From Planctomycetes bacterium UBA2386 (lineage in GTDB: Bacteria; Planctomycetota; UBA1135; UBA2386): a stretch of DNA of 12,809 nucleotides. The position numbers and the translations under genes are program-made. Positions 6,886-12,490 of this stretch are shown piece by piece (positions within the stretch are counted from its first letter, which is position 1; each line of letters begins with the position of its first letter). The stretch covers positions 19,180 to 31,988 of the forward strand of contig DDSQ01000179.1 in NCBI GenBank assembly GCA_002343845.1. The letters run 5' to 3'. The notes under the pieces were generated by a model that was given only the letters and a program-made list of their open reading frames with translations, was not told the origin of the DNA and ran no database searches.

Positions 6886-8190
6886 TCAGCGCCGCGCCGG
6901 GTCCGCGGCGGGCGGGGTCGCGGCCTTGCGCTCTTCGGCCTCGATCGTGGCGAGCGCTGCGCGGAGCCATGCCTCCATCGTCGTCGTGCTGCCGTCGACG
7001 CGGCGAACGTGGTACGCCTCGCCCGTCTGGCCCGAGACGCTCGCCAGCGTCGTCAGGAAGTGCTCGAGCGTCACGTCCCCCTTGTGGTTGGTGACCTTCG
7101 CCACCAAGAACTGCTTGGCCGTCGCGCCGTCGTACTCGACGCCCTCGCGTACGAAGGCGTCGGGACTCTTGCCGACGGCGCGCACGAGTTGCGCGATGCG
7201 GTTGGGGCGGAAGCCGCGCTCTGGCAGGACTCGCAGCACGGCGCGGTCTTCACCGATCAGCTGGTTGCGGAGCCGCTCGACGACCAGCACGTAGCGTTCG
7301 TCGGCCAGCGCGAACGGTACGAAGTCGCCGGCGAACATCTCCAGCGTCGCCACGACCTCGGCGCGGACGCCGTCGACGACGCGCACGAACGTGCTGCCCA
7401 TCGTGATGTCGTCGATCTGCACCGTGAGCCAGCCGCGGCTGCCGGGAACCGGCGCCTCGCGGCGCTGCTGCACCACGAACTCGGCTGCGCCGCCCTCGAG
7501 CTCGAGCCGCGCGGGCACCAGGGCGAACCGGAACAGCACGCTGCCGCTGCCGAGCTTCGCTTCGAGCTGGAGAGCGTCGGCGTCGCGCAGGTGGCGCTGC
7601 GTGGTCTCGTCGCAAGCCAGCACCCAGGTGCCATCGGCCTCACGCCGCTGCAACGGCAACGTCACTTCGCCGAGCTGCGCCACCGCCGCGGTCTGCCGGG
7701 CGCCCACGCCCTGCAGTTCGAGGCGGTCGAGGTTTGCGAGGTCGAGCCACGTGAGCGTCCCCGCGACGACCGTCCTTGTAGTGCCGTCGCGTCGGCGGAC
7801 GAAGCAAAGCACGTGACCGTCGTCCCGAGTCGCTCGCGCCCAGATCACCGCGGCGCTCTGTGTCGTGCGCCCGTCGATCCTCGCGAACACGAACAGGGCG
7901 CCGCCATCGTGCGCAGTCGGCAGCAGTTCGGCGACGCGTGGGTCGGCGAGATTCACCTGCCAGCGATCGGCGCCGGCAGAGACGAGTCGCACACGATCGG
8001 TCGCCGTGGCCGCGGTCGCGAGCCAGACCTCGCTCGGCTCGCCTCCGACCGCCGCCTCGAGCACGAGGTTCTGGCCGGCCGCCGCGGGCAGCCGCACCGC
8101 ATCGGGCACCGTCACCAGTCGGATGCCCTGCGCCGCGACCGCGCTGGCGAGCAGGACGAACACGGCCACGAGCCGCATCGAGGAGCGCAT
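6886..8190 (-). CDS. Secreted protein with C-terminal DUF5329-like domain
   Basis: This 434-residue protein starts with a signal peptide (MRSSMRLVAVFVLLASAVAA before Q21). Residues about 22-330 are beta-rich and I do not recognise them; one segment (IDDITMGSTFVRVVDG) recalls ligand-binding or carbohydrate-associated beta domains, with no motif to settle it. Residues about 340-418 match the DUF5329 pattern: FVREGVEYDG, an Ala/Lys helix, HKGDVTLEHFL, ASVSGQTGEAYHVRR, DG, then EAWLRAALATIE. DUF5329 proteins are usually little more than this domain after a signal peptide, so the long N-terminal part is unusual. I chose the ATG at 8190: the in-frame ATG at 8199 lies inside the predicted -10 hexamer, and the ATG at 8178 would also leave a signal peptide. 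The gene is divergent from the HAD gene and upstream of the CotH gene on the same strand, so the two may act together outside the cytoplasm. Function unknown. Confidence 0.82.
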   Translation of the reverse strand: MRSSMRLVAVFVLLASAVAAQGIRLVTVPDAVRLPAAAGQNLVLEAAVGGEPSEVWLATAATATDRVRLVSAGADRWQVNLADPRVAELLPTAHDGGALFVFARIDGRTTQSAAVIWARATRDDGHVLCFVRRRDGTTRTVVAGTLTWLDLANLDRLELQGVGARQTAAVAQLGEVTLPLQRREADGTWVLACDETTQRHLRDADALQLEAKLGSGSVLFRFALVPARLELEGGAAEFVVQQRREAPVPGSRGWLTVQIDDITMGSTFVRVVDGVRAEVVATLEMFAGDFVPFALADERYVLVVERLRNQLIGEDRAVLRVLPERGFRPNRIAQLVRAVGKSPDAFVREGVEYDGATAKQFLVAKVTNHKGDVTLEHFLTTLASVSGQTGEAYHVRRVDGSTTTMEAWLRAALATIEAEERKAATPPAADPARR

Positions 8191-8197
8191 GGTCCGC

Positions 8198-8203
8198 ATG
8201 CTA
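8198..8203 (-). promoter_or_regulatory. Putative -10 element (TAGCAT) of the DUF5329 gene
   Basis: On the minus strand TAGCAT ends 7 nt before the ATG at 8190, predicting a transcript that starts at or next to the start codon. The hexamer lies exactly where the -35 of the divergent HAD promoter would be expected. Confidence 0.4.
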
Positions 8204-8220
8204 CCGCCGAAGCACCGTGC

Positions 8221-8226
8221 TACCGT
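8221..8226 (+). promoter_or_regulatory. Putative -10 element (TACCGT) of the HAD gene
   Basis: TACCGT ends 11 nt before the ATG at 8238, predicting a leader of about 5 nt, and is followed by the C-rich discriminator TCGCCGCCCCG. A copy of GCTACCG (8219-8225) repeats GCTACCG at 8200-8206, 19 bp away. No -35 of the TTGnnn type is visible. Confidence 0.38.
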
Positions 8227-8237
8227 TCGCCGCCCCG

Positions 8238-8885
8238 ATGACGACCGCAGCGGTGATCTTCGACATGGACGGCGTCCTGGTGCTCAGCGGCCCGGCGCAT
8301 TGGGATGCGTGGCGCGACACCGCGGCAGCACACGGGCGCGTGTTGACGCAGGCGGACTTCCTCGCCGTCAACGGCATGACCAACCAGGACATCTGCGCGC
8401 GCCTGTGGGGGGCGCGCGCGACGCCGGAGTTCGTCGCCGCGGTCGCCGAACGGAAGGAACGCGCCTACCGCGACGCGGTGCGGGCTGCGGTGCCGTTGGC
8501 GCCCGGCTGCCGCCAGCTGCTCGGCGAACTGCGCGGCCATGGCCTCGCTCTCGCGGTCGGCACGTCCGGGCCCCGGGAGAACGTCGATCTGATCCTCGAC
8601 GGCGGCGGCATCCGCCCGTTCTTCGGCGGCGTCGTGCACGCGGGCCTGGTGCAGCGCGGCAAGCCGGCGCCCGACATCTTCCTGCGCGCGGCCGAACTGC
8701 TCGCCGTGCCGCCGGCGAACTGCGTCGTCGTCGAGGACGCGCCGTCGGGCGTGCGCGCGGCGTTGACAGCCGGCATGAGGGTCGTGGCGGTGTGCACGAA
8801 CCACGACGCCGAAGAACTGCGCGAACTCGGAGCGCACGTCGTGCTGCCCGATCTCGCGGCGATCACGATCGCGCACATGCGGTAG
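8238..8885 (+). CDS. HAD-superfamily phosphatase/phosphomutase (beta-phosphoglucomutase-like)
   Basis: The protein has 215 residues, the usual length of subfamily-IA HAD hydrolases, and no signal peptide. Motif I is FDMDGVL, with nucleophile Asp9 and acid/base Asp11. A helical cap follows (about 16-85). Motif II is GTSGP (Thr109/Ser110), motif III is the lysine of RGKPAPD (Lys142), and motif IV is VVEDAPSGV (Glu166, Asp167). The DMDGVL plus EDAPSGV combination is typical of the beta-phosphoglucomutase, phosphatase and YcjU/GPP-like branch, which acts on small phosphorylated sugars. All catalytic residues are present, so an active cytoplasmic enzyme is expected. Substrate specificity cannot be read from the sequence; phosphoglycolate phosphatase activity is an alternative. 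Start at ATG 8238 gives the motif-I strand its normal position near the N-terminus. The gene stands alone between two secreted-protein genes. Confidence 0.92.
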   Translation: MTTAAVIFDMDGVLVLSGPAHWDAWRDTAAAHGRVLTQADFLAVNGMTNQDICARLWGARATPEFVAAVAERKERAYRDAVRAAVPLAPGCRQLLGELRGHGLALAVGTSGPRENVDLILDGGGIRPFFGGVVHAGLVQRGKPAPDIFLRAAELLAVPPANCVVVEDAPSGVRAALTAGMRVVAVCTNHDAEELRELGAHVVLPDLAAITIAHMR

Positions 8886-8907
8886 GCGTCGTTGCCGGCG
8901 GGCGCGG

Positions 8908-8913
8908 TATGGT
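8908..8913 (+). promoter_or_regulatory. Putative -10 element (TATGGT) of the FG-GAP gene
   Basis: TATGGT lies in the 38-bp gap after the HAD gene and ends 10 nt before the ATG at 8924, predicting a leader of about 4 nt. It contains an in-frame ATG (8909) that is probably not the start. No -35 is apparent. Confidence 0.38.
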
Positions 8914-8923
8914 CGCCCGCGCC

Positions 8924-10588
8924 ATGTCCGCCACGAAGTTCGGGCGCTGCGCGCGCAGTGCGTTGTTCGCCGTGATCGCCGTAGCCGTTGCCCCAGCGCA
9001 GACGCCGACGCCCGCGCCGACGCCGCCCGCGGGCGCCGAGGCGAAACCGACCCAGGATCCTGCACCGCCGCGGCGTCGCCGGCCCGAGTGGAAGCCGACG
9101 CTCGCCCTGCCGGCCGACCTGTGGACCGACGTCACGGCGGCGACGATCGGCGAGGTCGGCGAGTGGAGCAACAAGGTCGAACTCGCCGACGTCGATCAAG
9201 ACGGGCGCGTCGACGTGCTGTTCAGCAACGGCGGCGACTACGACGAGGCCGGCGAGCCGGTGCCGAGCCGCGTGTTCCGCAACGTCGCCACGGGGCCGTG
9301 GCCGGAGATCACGACGCAGGTGTTCGGGGACCTGCGCGGCTGCGCTCGCGTGATCAAGGTGCGCGACTGCACCGGCGACGGCATCCCGGACGTGTTCGTC
9401 GGCATGGCGTTCCAGGCGCAGAGCCGCCTGTTCGTGGGGCAGGGCGGTGGCCGTTTCGTCGATGCGACTGTGGAGCGGCTGCCGGCGATGCTGCAGTCGG
9501 TCGGCGACGTCGAGTTCGGCGACGTCGATGGCGACGGAGATCTCGACCTCGTGCTCGGCGTCTGGGGCGACGGTTCGCCGATGAAGAACGAAGGGGCGCC
9601 GCCGCGGCTGTGGCGCAACGACGGCGCGCGCTTCGTCGATGCCGGCGATGCGGCGATGCCGGCGTGGCGCGTGAAGTTCTGCTGGGAGCTCGAGCTGCTC
9701 GACGTCGACGGCGACTTCGATCTGGACCTGCTGGTCAGCAGCAAGCGGTCGGCGGGCTCGTTCCTCGCGCACAACGACGGTGCGGGCACGTTCAAGGCCG
9801 CGGCTGACGGCCAGCTGCCGCAGTTCACCAACAACTACGAGTTCGAAGCGATGGACGTCGACGGCGACGCGGTGCTCGACGTCGTGACGATCAACGACGG
9901 CGTGGCGCCCCAGCGCTTCAGCGAGCACCTGTTCCTCGGCGACGGCAAGGGCGGCTTCCGCGACGCGACGGCGAGCCATTGGCCCGCTGCCGACAATCCG
10001 AGCTTCGACGACAACATGATCGCGTTCCTCGACTACGACTCGGACGGCGACGCCGACTTCCTGATCGGCTCGCTCGACGGCCCGGATCGTCTGCTGGTGA
10101 ACGACGGCAAGGGGCGTTTCCAGGCCGGAGCGCCGGTGTTCGCCGGCGATCCGACCCGCGGCACGATGGGCGTGGCACTTGCCGACCTCGACGGCGACCG
10201 CCGCATCGACGTCGTGCACGCGCAAGGCGAAGTGAAGGGCGCGATGGCCGACAAGGTGTTCTTCGGCAAGGCGATCGCGCCCGACACCGGGCTGCCCTTC
10301 GTCGGCGTCATCGACGCGCCGTCGCGGGCCGCGAGCGGTGACCAGGTGCTCGTCCGTGTGCGCGTGCACGACCGCAAGAGCCCGTGCATGCCGCACGACT
10401 GGCGCCAGGTCGTCGTGCGCTGCACGCGTGATGGCGGCGACGAGGTGTTCCCGGCGCAGTGGTACGGCGAGTACCTGTGGCGGGTCCGGTTGCCGCCGGC
10501 GAGCGGGCCGATGACGCTCGTGGTCGAGGCGACGGATGCCGCCGGCAACACGACACGATCGGCCGTCCACCGCGTCGACGTGCGCTGA
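8924..10588 (+). CDS. Secreted FG-GAP/VCBS seven-bladed propeller protein with Ig-like C-terminus
   Basis: This 554-residue exported protein has a signal peptide (about 1-25, ending VAPA before Q26) and a Pro/Ala-rich linker (27-55). Seven calcium-binding DxDxDG-type loops of integrin-alpha-like FG-GAP/VCBS repeats begin at residues 89 (DVDQDGRVD), 148 (DCTGDGIPD), 200 (DVDGDGDLD), 260 (DVDGDFDLD), 311 (DVDGDAVLD), 370 (DYDSDGDAD) and 421 (DLDGDRRID). Seven loops fit a complete seven-bladed propeller. Residues about 455-554 look like an Ig/FnIII-type beta-sandwich ending in DAAGNTTRSAVHRVDV. Spacing between loops alternates long and short. It probably acts outside the cytoplasm in calcium-dependent binding or adhesion; no enzyme motif is seen. 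Start at ATG 8924 is chosen because the in-frame ATG at 8909 falls within the putative -10. Ligand unknown. Confidence 0.93.
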   Translation: MSATKFGRCARSALFAVIAVAVAPAQTPTPAPTPPAGAEAKPTQDPAPPRRRRPEWKPTLALPADLWTDVTAATIGEVGEWSNKVELADVDQDGRVDVLFSNGGDYDEAGEPVPSRVFRNVATGPWPEITTQVFGDLRGCARVIKVRDCTGDGIPDVFVGMAFQAQSRLFVGQGGGRFVDATVERLPAMLQSVGDVEFGDVDGDGDLDLVLGVWGDGSPMKNEGAPPRLWRNDGARFVDAGDAAMPAWRVKFCWELELLDVDGDFDLDLLVSSKRSAGSFLAHNDGAGTFKAAADGQLPQFTNNYEFEAMDVDGDAVLDVVTINDGVAPQRFSEHLFLGDGKGGFRDATASHWPAADNPSFDDNMIAFLDYDSDGDADFLIGSLDGPDRLLVNDGKGRFQAGAPVFAGDPTRGTMGVALADLDGDRRIDVVHAQGEVKGAMADKVFFGKAIAPDTGLPFVGVIDAPSRAASGDQVLVRVRVHDRKSPCMPHDWRQVVVRCTRDGGDEVFPAQWYGEYLWRVRLPPASGPMTLVVEATDAAGNTTRSAVHRVDVR

Positions 10589-10613
10589 ACAGGGGTGCTG
10601 GGCCGCGGCGCGT

Positions 10614-10642
10614 TTGCACCTGCGCGGGGCGACGAGTAGCTT
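10614..10642 (+). promoter_or_regulatory. Promoter of the RRM gene (TTGCAC-17-TAGCTT)
   Basis: TTGCAC (10614-10619) and TAGCTT (10637-10642) are 17 bp apart, followed by the discriminator TCCGCCCC. This is one of the two best vegetative-type promoters in the window, and very like that of tRNA-Phe. A start near 10649 would give a leader of about 90 nt before the ATG at 10739. Confidence 0.6.
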
Positions 10643-10663
10643 TCCGCCCCTCTGGAACCGCGG

Positions 10664-10722
10664 GCAGTCGACGCATTCCGGATCGTCCCCCCGACTGCAT
10701 CCCCGCCCGGCGTCTGCGCCGG
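10664..10722 (+). promoter_or_regulatory. Two inverted repeats in the RRM mRNA leader
   Basis: GCAGTCG (10664-10670) can pair with CGACTGC (10692-10698): 7 bp with a 21-nt loop. CCGGCG (10707-10712) can pair with CGCCGG (10717-10722): 6 bp closing a TCTG loop. The second stem ends 16 nt before the ATG. There is no T-run, so these are not ordinary terminators. They could be a regulatory leader, for instance autoregulation by the encoded RNA-binding protein; this is inference. Confidence 0.4.
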
Positions 10723-10738
10723 CATCCGGACTGTCTCC

Positions 10739-11065
10739 ATGGCCAAGCGTCTCTTCGTCGGCAATCTGTCGTTCAACACCACCCAGGACGGGCTCGCTGC
10801 CCTGTTCCAGCAGGGCGGCTGGCAAACCTCGAGCATCACGGTCGTCGCCGATCGCGAGACCGGCCGCTCGCGCGGCTTCGCGTTCGTCGATCTCGTCAAC
10901 GACGCCGACCTGCCGGCGGTCATCAAGGGCCTCGACGGCAAGCAGCTCGACGGCCGCGCGCTGCGCGTGAACGAAGCCGAAGAACGCAAGCCGCGCAGCG
11001 GCGGCGGCGGCGGTGGTGGTGGTGGCGGTCGTCGCGATGGCGGCGGCGGCGGCGGTCGCTGGTGA
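10739..11065 (+). CDS. Single-RRM RNA-binding protein with glycine-rich tail
   Basis: The 108-residue cytoplasmic protein is one RNA-recognition motif (about 4-80) plus a short tail. RNP2 is LFVGNLSF (5-12) and RNP1 is RGFAFVDL (45-52), with the aromatic residues that stack on RNA (Phe6, Phe47, Phe49) in place. The middle has the expected beta-alpha-beta pattern, including LDGKQLDGRALRVNEA. The tail (88-108) is ten Gly, Arg-Arg-Asp, six Gly, Arg-Trp, as in glycine-rich RNA-binding proteins of cyanobacteria and other bacteria, which are often cold- or stress-induced. It probably binds single-stranded RNA. It has a vegetative-type promoter and a leader of about 90 nt with inverted repeats and no Shine-Dalgarno. 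The secreted glycosidase gene begins 4 nt after its stop and probably shares the transcript. Confidence 0.95.
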   Translation: MAKRLFVGNLSFNTTQDGLAALFQQGGWQTSSITVVADRETGRSRGFAFVDLVNDADLPAVIKGLDGKQLDGRALRVNEAEERKPRSGGGGGGGGGGRRDGGGGGGRW

Positions 11066-11069
11066 TCGC

Positions 11070-12263
11070 GTGAACGCGCCGCAGCTCGGTGCTGCGGCGC
11101 TGCTGCTCGCGCTGGCGCGCACGCTGTGCGCGCAGGCCGAGGTTGGCGCCGTCGCGGCGCAGATCGTCGAGCCGGGCGCGTGGCTGAGTCGCGAGGTCGG
11201 CGAAGGGGTGGAGTTGCGGCAGCGCCGCTTCCCTTCGTTGTTCGACGCCCCCCAGAGCCTCAGCGTGCTGGTGGTGAGGGGCGGCGGCACGTCGCGCTTC
11301 GACGTCGTGGCTCCTGGCCGGCGCACCCGCACGAGCGCGATGGGCGAGGCCGGTGGCGCCCTTGCCGCGATCAACGGCGGCTTCTTCGAGATCGAGACCA
11401 CCGGTCTGTCCCGTGGCCTGCTGCGCCTCGACGGGAACCTCGTGACGGCGGCCAGCCCGGGGCAGGCGAGCGTTGGCTTCGATGCGCGTGGCTGGCCCGT
11501 GCTCGCGACGCGCGATGCCGGCGACTGGCCGGAGGTGCACGACGCACTCGGGGCCGGGCCGATGCTGCTCGTCGCCGGCAAGGTCGTCGACCACGGGCCG
11601 CGGCAGCGGGGTATCCGGCATCCACGGTCGGCGCTCGGTCTCGCGCCCGACGCGGTGGTGTTGCTCGCGATCGACGGCCGCAACGCGGTGGCGGCGGGCA
11701 TGACGTTCGAGGAGACCGCGACTGTTCTGCAGGCATTCGGCTGCAGCGACGCGCTCAACCTCGACGGCGGTGGCAGCACCACGATGTGGCTCGCGGGGCT
11801 CGGCGTCGTCAACCACCCGTGCGACAACCGCAAGTTCGACCACGCCGGGGAACGCGCCGTCGCGAACGCGATCCTGCTGCGGGCGCCGGCCGTGGTCGTC
11901 GTCGACGACGACGCGGCGGAACTGCACGGGGATGGCTGGCGGCAGCGCCAGGATGGCGGCGGGTTCCACGGTGCTGACTTCGCGACGTGCGAGGACCGTG
12001 CGGCCCGCGCGGTGTTCGTGGCCGAGTTGCCGTTCGCCGGGCGTTGGCGCGCGTTCGGGCGCCAGCCGCTCGCGGCGGGGGCGTCCTGGCGCGTCGCGTT
12101 GCCCGGGGTGGCGGGCGGTGAGTCGGTGCCGGTCGCGCCGGGAGCCTGGCGCGTGCTCGGTGAGTGCACGCTTGCGGCGGGCGGGGTGGCCACCGTCGAG
12201 ATCACCGCGGCCGGCGGGATGCTCGTGGTCGACGCGGTGCGCTGGCTGCAGGTCGTCGAGTAG
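11070..12263 (+). CDS. Secreted phosphodiester glycosidase (NAGPA family) with golvesin-like C-terminal domain
   Basis: The 397-residue protein starts at GTG 11070, 4 nt after the RRM stop, with a weak GGTGA upstream. The signal peptide (about 1-21, ending LCA before Q22) indicates export. Residues about 60-272 carry the hallmarks of the phosphodiester glycosidase (NAGPA/DUF2233) family: AAINGGFF (99-106), GAGPMLLVAG (161-170), HPRSALG (184-190), AIDGRN (200-205), GMTFEETATVLQAFGCSDAL (210-229), NLDGGGSTTMW (230-240) and HAGERAVANAILL (258-270). The family removes N-acetylglucosamine from phosphodiester-linked sugars in mammalian lysosomes; bacterial members probably trim phosphodiester-linked glycans of the envelope or exopolysaccharide. 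Residues about 275-393 (DGWRQ, FHGADF, a beta-rich middle, MLVVDAVRWL) resemble the golvesin/Xly carbohydrate-binding-type domain, which would target the enzyme to polysaccharide. The substrate is inferred only. It shares a transcript with an RNA-binding protein, an odd pairing. Confidence 0.92.
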   Translation: MNAPQLGAAALLLALARTLCAQAEVGAVAAQIVEPGAWLSREVGEGVELRQRRFPSLFDAPQSLSVLVVRGGGTSRFDVVAPGRRTRTSAMGEAGGALAAINGGFFEIETTGLSRGLLRLDGNLVTAASPGQASVGFDARGWPVLATRDAGDWPEVHDALGAGPMLLVAGKVVDHGPRQRGIRHPRSALGLAPDAVVLLAIDGRNAVAAGMTFEETATVLQAFGCSDALNLDGGGSTTMWLAGLGVVNHPCDNRKFDHAGERAVANAILLRAPAVVVVDDDAAELHGDGWRQRQDGGGFHGADFATCEDRAARAVFVAELPFAGRWRAFGRQPLAAGASWRVALPGVAGGESVPVAPGAWRVLGECTLAAGGVATVEITAAGGMLVVDAVRWLQVVE

Positions 12264-12304
12264 CCGCGCTGTCGCGCCGCGATCCGACGAGCGCCGCGCG
12301 GCCG

Positions 12305-12318
12305 CTTCCGAACGGAAG
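12305..12318 (-). other. Small perfect inverted repeat between tRNA-Phe and the glycosidase gene
   Basis: CTTCCG and CGGAAG flank AA on the plus strand; as RNA it would be a 5-bp stem with a 4-nt loop. On the minus strand it begins 4 nt past the tRNA CCA end, so it could mark the 3' end of the tRNA precursor or be a weak bidirectional terminator. There is no T-run on either strand. The remaining sequence of the 12264-12322 gap shows nothing I recognise. Confidence 0.3.
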
Positions 12319-12322
12319 AAAC

Positions 12323-12398
12323 TGGTGGGCAGAGCCAGGGTTGAACTGGCGACCCCGGCATTTTCAGTGCCGTGCTCTACCAACTGAGCTATCTGCCC
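12323..12398 (-). tRNA. tRNA-Phe (anticodon GAA), CCA encoded
   Basis: Read on the minus strand, 76 nt fold into a complete cloverleaf. The acceptor stem is GGGCAGA/TCTGCCC with discriminator A and genomic CCA. The D arm is GCTC/GAGC, and the anticodon stem CGGCA/TGCCG encloses the loop CTGAAAA (anticodon GAA, phenylalanine). The variable loop has 5 nt, and the T arm GCCAG/CTGGC encloses TTCAACC. All stems are fully Watson-Crick. It lies between the convergent glycosidase gene and the upstream fatty-acid methyltransferase gene, with its own promoter. Confidence 0.98.
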
Positions 12399-12438
12399 GA
12401 CCAGCGCCGCGGCTCCCGGAGGATCCGCGGGGCGCGGA

Positions 12439-12467
12439 ACGCTAGCGAGGTCCACGACGACGCGCAA
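12439..12467 (-). promoter_or_regulatory. Promoter of tRNA-Phe (TTGCGC-17-TAGCGT)
   Basis: On the minus strand TTGCGC (12467-12462) and TAGCGT (12444-12439) are 17 bp apart, followed by the discriminator TTCCGCGCCCC. A start near 12432 leaves about 34 nt before the mature tRNA 5' end. It matches the RRM promoter closely in both hexamers, the spacing and the discriminator. Confidence 0.6.
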
Positions 12468-12490
12468 GCGCGCACTTCGGCGGTGTCGGC

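Noticed and set aside
4876..8241. Open frame of 1121 codons on the plus strand opposite the CotH and DUF5329 genes
   Set aside because: It is rich in Arg, His, Ala and Val with no domain motif, and lies antisense to two genes with signal peptides and family motifs. Long antisense frames are expected at this GC content.
8909..8923. Alternative start ATG 8909 for the FG-GAP gene, and ATG 8199 for the DUF5329 gene
   Set aside because: Both lie inside the predicted -10 hexamers; the downstream ATGs keep intact signal peptides. This remains an inference until transcript starts are known.
8465..12361. Open frame of 1298 codons on the minus strand across the HAD, FG-GAP, RRM and glycosidase genes
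   Set aside because: It crosses four genes with clear families on the other strand, has Ser/Arg/Pro-rich low-complexity composition, and starts inside the tRNA gene. It is a GC-driven shadow.
12164..12445. Plus-strand open frame through the tRNA region
   Set aside because: Its central peptide is simply tRNA-Phe translated backwards, a common false ORF.
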